Below are positions 1-8,500 of a stretch of DNA of 54,394 bases, piece after piece. The stretch comes from an uncultured Candidatus Poseidoniales archaeon. Lineage in GTDB: Archaea > Thermoplasmatota > Poseidoniia > Poseidoniales > Poseidoniaceae. The notes under the pieces are model-generated. The model had not been told where the DNA came from, ran no database searches, and saw only the letters and a program-made list of their open reading frames with translations. The DNA lies in assembly GCA_902605365.1 (NCBI GenBank), contig CACLCM010000010.1:1-54394 (forward strand), written 5' to 3'. Position 1 is the stretch's first letter. The number at the start of each line of letters is the position of its first letter. The position numbers and the translations under genes are program-made.

Positions 1-1098
1 GACATTAGAATTCATAATGCTACTGCCTCAATTCTTGCAGGAGCATCTCTGTTCCTACTTATCTTGGCAGCGGGCTTAGAGCCAAATAACCTAGCATACA
101 ATTTAGTTCTTCTAATCACACTAACTTCTAGCCTAGCCTTATCCTTCCACGCCATATTTACAACCGACGAAATACGACGTTTAGGCGATGAATTACCCTA
201 CCTAGTACTCCATTCACCAACCCATCATCCAATGCAATTGGATACGATTTTAGGGGACTTGGTATATGCTCACTTAGATCCAGACCATTCCTTACTTTGG
301 AATATCTGGAAGAAGAAATTATCTCAGTCAATTCTCCCGGGTGTTGACGATAGACAAGCCCGCGAACGTATACTGTATTTGTTGCACCTTAACAGCAGGG
401 GAAATCTAAGCCACGAAGAAACGCTTAACGAACTCAAGGAATTTATCAAACCGGTATCCATCCAGGGTTTATTGCTAAACGAAGACGCACAGTTTAATTG
501 GGTAAAATTACAGAGGCTAATTGCCCACGCTAGAGCTTGGCAATCAGAAGTTTTCGATCTATTAGACCGTCTTCAAAACGATTTACTTTCAGGCTCCGCC
601 ACGATTACTAAAGATGATTGGAGAATGGATTTAGCCCTTGCTTCAAAATGCGATAATGGCACTGGACACCTATTCATCGCCCTTAACAATCAAACTCCTA
701 AAGACAGACATCTTCGAGTTGAAGTAATAGTTCCCGGCGGGATGCCAGAAAGTCAGAATCACCGGTTTGAATTGAGTTCTTGCCCCGGTCCAAGCGATGC
801 AGTAAAAATCACAGATCCACTTATCGAAGACGCTCTAGACTGGATGCCCAAGTATCTAGAGAAAGGTGTCATTTTGTGGATTGGTGTGGCATGGAAAGAA
901 GGAATCAAAGGGCATCGAAATGTACAGGTAATATTACGTGATGACGACAATATAATTCTCGGTTCTCGTATTATCCGCACACGGGTTCTAACCGGCGATA
1001 GTAGTGTTTCTAAACAGCGTCTAAAACGGATGCTGAAAGCCCGCAACATAGGGGAATCTCCACTCCCCACATTGGATGTTATCGCCACCTCATCGTGA
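1..1098 (+). CDS. Membrane protein of unknown function, 5' end outside the window
   Basis: The reading frame is open from the first base of the window, so the true start lies upstream; the TTG at 64 is only an internal codon. The visible N-terminus is two hydrophobic stretches separated by a short loop (roughly codons 10-22 and 30-50), followed by about 290 residues of soluble, mixed charged sequence. The first soluble part is helix-rich, and the C-terminal part (from about nt 600) alternates like a beta domain. I recognise no family. It ends 52 bases before the flavoprotein gene on the same strand. The protein is probably anchored by its N-terminal helices with a cytoplasmic domain; this is inference. 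Confidence 0.75.
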   Translation, partial: DIRIHNATASILAGASLFLLILAAGLEPNNLAYNLVLLITLTSSLALSFHAIFTTDEIRRLGDELPYLVLHSPTHHPMQLDTILGDLVYAHLDPDHSLLWNIWKKKLSQSILPGVDDRQARERILYLLHLNSRGNLSHEETLNELKEFIKPVSIQGLLLNEDAQFNWVKLQRLIAHARAWQSEVFDLLDRLQNDLLSGSATITKDDWRMDLALASKCDNGTGHLFIALNNQTPKDRHLRVEVIVPGGMPESQNHRFELSSCPGPSDAVKITDPLIEDALDWMPKYLEKGVILWIGVAWKEGIKGHRNVQVILRDDDNIILGSRIIRTRVLTGDSSVSKQRLKRMLKARNIGESPLPTLDVIATSS

Positions 1099-1150
1099 TA
1101 CTTTAGGCGCGTTGCTTATGACATGCCCTCTCCTCGCATAAATCACTGAG

Positions 1151-2788
1151 GTGAGTTGTGTGGAGGCATGGGACATCATAGTTATCGGAGACGGACCCGC
1201 AGCATTGCGTGCAGCCGCTAGTGGCGCCAAGGCAGGGGCTACAACTCTGATGATGTCCGCAGATAGCCTCGGCTCTGGTAGTTTGTCCGCACTCGACGGT
1301 ATCGCAGCACCCTTGAAAGAGAGTACAACCAAATCTCATCGCGACGATACAATTCGAGCTGGAGCGTTCCTTTGCGACCAAGATATTGTTTCCAAACGTA
1401 TCTCTCAAGCAACTCGCCAGGTAGACCTTTTGGAAAGGTGGGGCGTAATATTCAGGAGAGACCCAGACGGCATCCCTCTCGTTAGAAGGGCCGCGGGGCA
1501 CAGCCTTCCTCGCTTGGCAGGAGCCGGAGATTCAATGGCTCGAGAGACCCAACAAGTTCTAGAAGAGCAATGTATGAAGCACGGGGTTTCCCGAAGAGGC
1601 GACCAGCTTCCTTTACATCTAGTACATACAGATGAAGAAGTTCACGGCCTAATTGCATTAGATATGACCACAGGTTCACTAAACGCCCTTCAAGCAAAAA
1701 GCATTATCATAGCAGATGGCGGGTATGAAGGTGTTTGGAATGGGTCTGCAATTGGACTAGGGGTCGACCTTGCTATGCGAACCGGCCTAGCAATTCGCGA
1801 TTTAGAATTTGTATCATGGACTCCATTAGCAATCGATGGAACAAATGTCGTTCTACCAATCGGAATGCTTGCCGATGGAGCTACGTTGCACCATGCGAAT
1901 GGCGAACCGCTCGATGTTGATGATTTTGCAGACGCCGCCACAATCGCAAACGCAATGGGTAACGAAAGCATTGTATTAGATGCTAGGAATATGGGCACAT
2001 CCAGTGTTTGGTGGGCACAAACCGCTGAATTACTATCTACTCGTCTCGGGATTAACATGTCTAAACAAACAATTCCAGTAACCGCTCAAGTGTCAACTAC
2101 CTTGGGCGGCATCACCACGGATGAACATGGCCGTGCAATTTCAGGAAAATGGTCACGCTGGTTTACCGGACTTTACGCCGCAGGAGAGGCTGCAAGTTCA
2201 GGAGTGCACGGAGCAGGCATGGTGGCAGGCAATCGTCTTTTAGACGCCTTGGCAGGAGGCGCTGCAGCTGGAGAACATGCAGCCAAACATGCATCAGATG
2301 CATCCTACACAGGGCGCTCAAAACTCGAAACATTCCTTGGAGTAGCAGAAGCCGATCTTGATTTCGAGATGGCGGGTGCTGAAGAGGGCCCAGTTCAACG
2401 CTCAGGAGCATTATTCGCTAAACTTTCTGAAATAATGAATTCAAAATCTGGCACTTCTCGTGACGAATCTGGTTTGTCACAGGCAATGCAGGAATTAGAG
2501 GGCTTGAGCATCGATGCTGAGAAATTACATCTCGACGATAGTAGTAGATTATTCAATACTAACTTGCTAGACTCTTTGAGACTAAAAGCAGGCGTTCGCC
2601 TTGCCAAAGCAACTATTCAAAGCGCAATATCTCGCACTGAAAGCCGAGGAACCCACCAGAGGTCAGACTTTGAAGAATCAGACTCTGAACAGATTCACCA
2701 TACACTTGTTGATATTGACGGAAACACCTCGACATTAGCAATTCGTAAGGGTAGCGGAAGAAGTTGGATACTATCACCCGGCGCTTGA
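1151..2788 (+). CDS. Fumarate reductase/succinate dehydrogenase-like flavoprotein with altered active site
   Basis: The N-terminus carries a Rossmann FAD-binding motif (IIVIGDGPAALRAA, residues about 9-22), and the C-terminal half has the second flavin motif (GLYAAGEAASSGVHGAGMVA, near residues 340-360). This is the architecture of SdhA/FrdA/L-aspartate oxidase. Key family residues look changed. The FVQFHPT motif reads FVSWTPL (about residues 219-225), THGGI reads TLGGI, and I see no His at the usual covalent-FAD site. It may therefore use another substrate or have lost the dehydrogenase reaction. No iron-sulfur or membrane-anchor subunit is adjacent. The start is a GTG at 1151; a second GTG at 1160 is possible. 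The flavoprotein fold is confident and the substrate unknown. Confidence 0.85.
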   Translation: MSCVEAWDIIVIGDGPAALRAAASGAKAGATTLMMSADSLGSGSLSALDGIAAPLKESTTKSHRDDTIRAGAFLCDQDIVSKRISQATRQVDLLERWGVIFRRDPDGIPLVRRAAGHSLPRLAGAGDSMARETQQVLEEQCMKHGVSRRGDQLPLHLVHTDEEVHGLIALDMTTGSLNALQAKSIIIADGGYEGVWNGSAIGLGVDLAMRTGLAIRDLEFVSWTPLAIDGTNVVLPIGMLADGATLHHANGEPLDVDDFADAATIANAMGNESIVLDARNMGTSSVWWAQTAELLSTRLGINMSKQTIPVTAQVSTTLGGITTDEHGRAISGKWSRWFTGLYAAGEAASSGVHGAGMVAGNRLLDALAGGAAAGEHAAKHASDASYTGRSKLETFLGVAEADLDFEMAGAEEGPVQRSGALFAKLSEIMNSKSGTSRDESGLSQAMQELEGLSIDAEKLHLDDSSRLFNTNLLDSLRLKAGVRLAKATIQSAISRTESRGTHQRSDFEESDSEQIHHTLVDIDGNTSTLAIRKGSGRSWILSPGA

Positions 2789-2838
2789 GTACAAAATCCA
2801 CCCTCAATACTTTGAGGGGTGCGCTGTCTGCAAGGTCT

Positions 2839-3276
2839 ATGGCAGAGTTAACCCTGTTCCAAAAAATACTATCGGGGGAGATTCCGGGTAATTTTGTAGC
2901 CAGGGGTGAAAATTGGGGGGCTTTTCTCGATGTATTCCCTCGTTCAGAGGGGCACACTCTGGTAGTTCCATCAAAACCAGCGCAAAGGATCAACGATTTA
3001 TCCAAGTTAGAATTGTCAGACCTTTTCGAAAGGCTAAAAAACACTCAAGCGGTACTTTCTCGCTATTTCAAAACCAACGATTTCACTGTGGTGGTTCACG
3101 ACGGGCCGCTAGCAGGACAAGAAATACCTCATTTGCACATTCACGTAATACCACGCTTAAAAGAAAACGCTAGCTCAGCTTTACCTGCAATGTTCCCTCA
3201 CGCAAATCCACCAAACCCACCTGATTTTGCGAGTTTGTCGGAATTATGTCAAAAAATAAAGGGGGGTTCACAATGA
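2839..3276 (+). CDS. HIT-family nucleotide hydrolase/transferase
   Basis: This is a histidine-triad protein of about 145 residues. It has the N-terminal family signature (LFQKILSGEIP), the central beta strand FLDVFPRSEGHTLVVP and the catalytic triad HLHIHVIP near the C-terminal third. Family members hydrolyse or transfer nucleotidyl groups from substrates such as AMP-lysine, Ap4A or GDP-sugars; the substrate cannot be read here. I chose the ATG at 2839, where homology begins, over an upstream TTG that would overlap the flavoprotein. Its stop overlaps the next start as ATGA, so translation of the two is probably coupled. Confidence 0.9.
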   Translation: MAELTLFQKILSGEIPGNFVARGENWGAFLDVFPRSEGHTLVVPSKPAQRINDLSKLELSDLFERLKNTQAVLSRYFKTNDFTVVVHDGPLAGQEIPHLHIHVIPRLKENASSALPAMFPHANPPNPPDFASLSELCQKIKGGSQ

Positions 3277-4823
3277 AAGGCGGCGAAGACGGTGCTAGGG
3301 ACCATAATGGGGAGTTACTTCCAATATTATCAGAATCAGCAACAAAAATGAATTATGAAAGATTAGTAAATACGCCATTGCCAAAGTTCAACAAAAACTA
3401 CCCCGGCTCGCCCTTTTTTATGGAAGTTGGATATTTTTGCTTAAGGAGAACCTGGAAAAATCAATTCCGTACTTTGGAGGTCACAGGAATTGAAAAGATA
3501 CCATTAGACAGAGGTACAATGTGCTCTGCATGGCACACCAATGGCCTGATAGATCCTACCTCAATTTTCCTTACCCACCCCAAAAAATTCGTAGTTGGAG
3601 GGCGGCACGACTTAGTCACCCGTCCAATTTTGGGTTTTTGGGCGAGAAAGTTTGCAGTACAACCAGTTGTCCGTAAAGCCGAATTATTACGCGGAGGATG
3701 TTCTGAAGAGGAAGCCAATTATCTCAATGGGCGTTCTCTCTTAAATCTGGCAACAGGGATTTCTCACGGATTCGGGTGTGCGCTATTCCCGGAAGGAACT
3801 AGTCATTCGGAAAGCCATTTGATTAGAATAAAAACCGGCCCGTTTAGAACGGTTTTGGCTGCGGCGGCACACGCTAAAGCTTCAGGAACAAATTCTCCAG
3901 CATTAATCCCAATTGGATTACATTTCAGGACTCGGCATTTGTTTAGAACAGATTGTTGGATTGAATACGGCGACCCAATACAAGTCTCTGACGATGATTT
4001 ACCAGAAGACTTAGTTCAAGCGGTTAAGAATGGCGAATGGATGGAACCCCCTTCTGAAGTAGTGGTGAAATTAAGAGACACGATCGAAGAAATACTATCT
4101 CCAATGACGCCTAATCGAGCCACATTTAGCGAAGTTTATCGCGATGGAGTAATCGCTCATGTTGAAAGGAAAATAAGCGGCGGACCTAATTTGACATGGC
4201 GTGAGGAAGTCCTTGCAGTCAGAGAAATGAAAAATAATCCAAGGCCGGCTGAAGTCCAAGAGGTCGCAACAAAAATTGGAGACGCTCTAGATGAGGCCCG
4301 ATTGGATGCACGGGATATCAATTCAAAGGTTGATGGCCTAAGGGGAATTTCTCCCAAAGGAGCTCTCGTCAACTTGGCCAAAATAATACCAATGCTGGTA
4401 TTACTCCCGACAATAATACTTGGAATGGGCTTGCAGATGTTTGGGGCTAGGCTACTAGGGGATGATTCAGATGAGGGGCTTGATGCTAGGACATCATATC
4501 ACCTCTTGTTTGGTATGTTTGGTTCCATGTTGTGGTGGCCAATTCTAGCAACAATAGTCACGATTACTTCCGTAGTTTTCAATAAAGAATTAGATTCGGC
4601 ACTCGGATTCGATTGGACAGTAATTATTGGAACAGAAATGTGGCATGAAGTACTTGCAATGATTTCTCTTTGGATTTCGATGATTATTCTATTTTGGCTT
4701 TCAGCAGTCTCTTTTGCGAAAGGCTGGGATGCAGTTTCGGACTCAGCTAAATGGGCTAGAAGGCGAAAAATAAACTCACAAATTAGTCCAAATTTGGTCA
4801 AACTCCGTGAATTACTAAAGTGA
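3273..4823 (+). CDS. PlsC/GPAT-type glycerolipid acyltransferase with C-terminal membrane helices
   Basis: The acyltransferase block I motif reads HTNGLIDP and block III reads FPEGTSHSES, with a conserved basic/Gly segment (IKTGPFR) just after. The H-x5-D spacing and FPEG-SH form resemble the glycerol-3-phosphate/DHAP acyltransferases of the yeast SCT1/GPT2 type rather than the bacterial PlsC H-x4-D. Three or four hydrophobic segments lie in the last third (from about nt 4370). The start at 3273 has a strong GGGGGG Shine-Dalgarno-like tract and the ATGA overlap with the HIT gene; an ATG at 3246 is also open. Ester-linked acyl lipids are unexpected for an archaeon, so the product may be a storage or surface lipid rather than a bulk phospholipid. 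Confidence 0.85.
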   Translation: MKGGEDGARDHNGELLPILSESATKMNYERLVNTPLPKFNKNYPGSPFFMEVGYFCLRRTWKNQFRTLEVTGIEKIPLDRGTMCSAWHTNGLIDPTSIFLTHPKKFVVGGRHDLVTRPILGFWARKFAVQPVVRKAELLRGGCSEEEANYLNGRSLLNLATGISHGFGCALFPEGTSHSESHLIRIKTGPFRTVLAAAAHAKASGTNSPALIPIGLHFRTRHLFRTDCWIEYGDPIQVSDDDLPEDLVQAVKNGEWMEPPSEVVVKLRDTIEEILSPMTPNRATFSEVYRDGVIAHVERKISGGPNLTWREEVLAVREMKNNPRPAEVQEVATKIGDALDEARLDARDINSKVDGLRGISPKGALVNLAKIIPMLVLLPTIILGMGLQMFGARLLGDDSDEGLDARTSYHLLFGMFGSMLWWPILATIVTITSVVFNKELDSALGFDWTVIIGTEMWHEVLAMISLWISMIILFWLSAVSFAKGWDAVSDSAKWARRRKINSQISPNLVKLRELLK

Positions 4824-4857
4824 ACGGTTCAAGTTACTTGACTGTCTCGGATGCACT

Positions 4858-5490
4858 ATGTCGCCCGTAGAAGCAGAGGGGTTAGTCCGCTCTTGGCTTG
4901 CCAGTGAGAGGATAGAGATTAGGGAGCAAGAAGACGCGCGTGCTCACTTGCACCTATTGGTCAAATACCCTCTTGGTAAGAGCGGCCATATGTTCGCCAT
5001 TATCATTCCAAAAGATAGAGACTTGTTAGCAATATCTTCCATGACTCGTGTCGATGAAGGCCAACAGAATTCAATGAAGGAAATGATGAAGTCAGATCCA
5101 GAAGATTGGAAGTCTTGGATGCATGAGTGTAGGATGCAGCTGATTGCATCCGGCGTCGACTGGGGCATACACCTTGGGCATTCGGATGGGGATAGAAAAG
5201 GGCCTCTTCAAGCGTTTAATGTTAGTGAGCCAGTTTGGTTTGATGGCTTATCAAAGAACGAAATGATGCAGAACCTTCGCCGATTGTGGTTGGCTAAGTT
5301 AGGCATTATTCATGAAATAAAATACACGTTTGGTGCAGGTTCTGGCAAATCTGGACCGGTTGACGATTGGCAAGGAAAGTCCGATGGCAAAGCCCGCGTT
5401 GGACGTTCAAACCCACCTCAACCAAAAGAAGTCCACACCGATGAATCGATGTCATTCGGCGAAGGATTCGACCCTTCGGATTGGATTTGA
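4858..5490 (+). CDS. Small conserved protein, possibly DUF2299-like
   Basis: This 210-residue soluble protein has no signal peptide or membrane helix. The first 150 residues form an alpha/beta pattern: an N-terminal helix ending in SWLASERIEI, a beta segment around LHLLVKYPLGKSGHMFAIIIPKDRDLLAISS, then helices. This resembles archaeal DUF2299 proteins in layout, but I hold that loosely. The last 50 residues are low-complexity and polar (Gly, Ser, Pro, Asp) and look disordered. The start is the ATG at 4858, 34 bases after the acyltransferase stop. The function is unknown. Confidence 0.7.
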   Translation: MSPVEAEGLVRSWLASERIEIREQEDARAHLHLLVKYPLGKSGHMFAIIIPKDRDLLAISSMTRVDEGQQNSMKEMMKSDPEDWKSWMHECRMQLIASGVDWGIHLGHSDGDRKGPLQAFNVSEPVWFDGLSKNEMMQNLRRLWLAKLGIIHEIKYTFGAGSGKSGPVDDWQGKSDGKARVGRSNPPQPKEVHTDESMSFGEGFDPSDWI

Positions 5491-5505
5491 GAAAGTCGTT
5501 TTTCG

Positions 5506-5533
5506 ATATATGATTCTATGACCCGAAAGGGTC
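5506..5533 (+). promoter_or_regulatory. Promoter region of the large surface protein gene with a GNRA-type hairpin
   Basis: A TATA-like run ATATAT lies at 5506-5511, about 80 bases before the ATG at 5586. A perfect short hairpin, GACCC-GAAA-GGGTC, occupies 5520-5533, close to where transcription would begin. The gene itself has a GGAAGGT Shine-Dalgarno-like sequence at 5573-5579. The hairpin may sit at the 5' end of the transcript; its role is not evident. Confidence 0.4.
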
Positions 5534-5585
5534 GCGGTTAAGTAGGAGTAATGTAGCGTTAGATTGTCGTTAGGAAGGTATTCAT

Positions 5586-8500
5586 ATGGGACAAAAAATG
5601 AAGTCGGTCAGCCTTGCAGCAATAATGCTGCTATCAACATTATCTGCATTACTAATCGCAGCACCCGCTGCAGCAACTCAAGTTGTGATCACAGAAGCAA
5701 TACAAGTCGTCGATGGCGGCGGCTCTTCTGACCGCATGTCCTCGGTTGCTTCAGACTCTGAAGGAAACGTGCACGTAGTGTGGAGTAGGTCGAATCAACA
5801 CCTTTACTATTCAATGATTTCACCACGTGGCGATACACTGATTGATGCTACTCAAGTAACAGGCTCAGGACTTCACAAGATTTACCATCCCGACATGGTA
5901 ATTGACGAAAACGACATCGTCCACGTAACCTGGGCAGACCATTCTGGCCAACACAAAATCATGTACACGGCTCTTCACCCCTTCAATACCGCAATGGACG
6001 GATCTGTTTCAGATGACGGCTCACTTACTGCAATTGATGATTATGTAGTGGCTCAGCATGTCAACAATCGCGACTGGCCAGCAATAGATGTTGACAGTCA
6101 AGGAAACATACACATCGTATGGCAAGACAATTATGATTCTCTCGATATGTTTTTCCAGCAACCACAGATTTACTACAAGATGCTACAACCAGATTACAGC
6201 GTTCAAAACGTCATCGTACTATTCGATGATACCCTACTAACCCCTATCATTGGTCACAAAGGTCACCCAGATATTGTGGTAGACGCCGATGACTATGTGC
6301 AAATAGCGTGGGATGATACACGCGGAGGAAAGGTAGAGCTGGTATTCGTAGTTGATACCTCAGGTTCGATGTACTCTGAGTGGGCAGATGTATGTACTGT
6401 AATTTATGGTGGTAACTTCCAATCTGGAGGAAACTTCCAAGGAATCAAGCCTATGCTTGAAGAAGGAAACATGACTGTTTACGAAACGATTTACGGACTT
6501 GGAAACACACTACCTGGTGCTGCCAGCCAAGGAAACTGTGCTACACACAATCAGAACTCTGGCCCAAGAAACACAGCACTTGGACTAGTGCCTAACGACG
6601 ACTCCGGTGGACTTCGTACCCTCCCGGGGACTGTTTACAACGGCGCAACTTACTCTGGATATTCTGGTGAAGACTGGGGGCCAGGTTCTAATTGGGCATG
6701 CCTTTCTTGGAAGGACACAGTAGGAAATGTTCCAGGAAACCCTCCTACTTCTGCAGACCACCGCTGGAATCCTAACGCAACAAAGATTGTTCTACCAATC
6801 TCTGATGAAGGGCCAAAAGATGGAGACCCATCTCAGCAAGCAGATGATACTACTTCAATCAACGAAGCGCATGACAACTGTCTGAATGCAGGCGTAGTAC
6901 CAGTCGGCCTATACGGCCAATCTTATGGAGGAGCTGGAAATATCGAGTCTCACATGAGGGACCTTGCACAGTGTCCTAACGGAGTAGTATCTACTGCTAC
7001 TCGTAACTGCCCTGGCAACTCAATCCGCTCAACAGATGCGGGCGGACAGACCTACGAGTTCCCTTCAGGAACTGGTGGAGCTAGCCAGATGCAACTTCTA
7101 GTCGAAGCAATGGTTTACATCTCAACCAACAACTCTCGTGAAATTTTCATGACAGTCCTAGACCCGTATGGTAAGATGCAGAACGACCCACAATGGGTCC
7201 CTGGCAACTCAGGCCACACTACTTCTGGAAACGGCTATGTTGAAGATACAGGGCGAGGAAGCGAAGGCCATTTGGTCGTAGTCAACGATACCCGTGTCAC
7301 AATAGACGATGCGTTCTCCTTCCACCCATCTATTGGAGTGGACATGCAAGGTAATACACACATTGCATGGATGGACGGACGAGACTACGGATTCGAGAGA
7401 AACGTTCCATACGAAGTATACTACACCAAACTTCGATTACAAGGTGCAGGCGAATGGGATGGAGTTCCAGACGGACTTTCCACATATGCAATCAAGAGAA
7501 TCGATGATACTCCTATCTCAGAAGTAGAAGGTTCTCAACAAATGCCTCAGGGAAGCAGCCAGAACTCTGCATACCCTGCGCTTCTAACCGATCCGCAAAA
7601 CAATGTACACATTGCTTGGCTAGATTTCGGAAACGCTAGTGCAGGCGAAGAGATTCGTTATACAAGGCTCAACTCAACAGATAACACAGGGCCCGGGGAA
7701 ACCGCTTTGGATGCATGGAATTCCACTGCAGTAACTTCCTGGTCTTCATTCAAATTGGGACCTAATCAATTGTCTAAACCGTCACTTGGACAACCACCGG
7801 CGTTCTCCAATGACCTTGGAAGCGGAGCTCATATTGCATGGTCAGATACTAACAAGTGTTCTGATGAAAGTAACGGAGGCCCTTGGACCATCTGTTATTC
7901 ACACGTATTAACTGGACAAGTTGATGTTGAATTCGATGATGGCGAGACTTACTATCACGTAATCGAGCCAGGAGAGCAGACAATTTACAATCTAACGATT
8001 AACAATACAACACCAGGGCCTAAGGATTTAGTTGCAGACACTTACAACCTAAATCTGACAGGAATGCCTGAGAATTGGACTGCTAACCTTTACTTCTCTA
8101 ATAACCATACAGCAATCTTCGCAGATACCCCTATCTTCCTAGAAGGTGGAGAAATGGCTCGTATGTACTTGAGAGTTCGTGCACCTTCTATCTACCAAGC
8201 GAATGAAGACCAGCTAGCAGAAATTGTAGTTTCAGCAATATCGTTGAAAGACCCTGCTATTCGCTCGGAAAGATTAACTCTAACTCTGATGGATGTAGTA
8301 CACGGAATCGATTTAGACACCAGCCATCGTATGGCGGATGTAGAACAAGGCCAAACAGCGATCTTCTCGATTACCATAACCAACACCGGAAACGTGTATG
8401 ACTCCTATGCTTTCTATGACCCTAACAGTCTGGAAGGCCAACAAGAGTGGCTTCTTCCATTCGGATGGCAGGTTGATTTCCCAATGCAAGTTTCCTTGGA

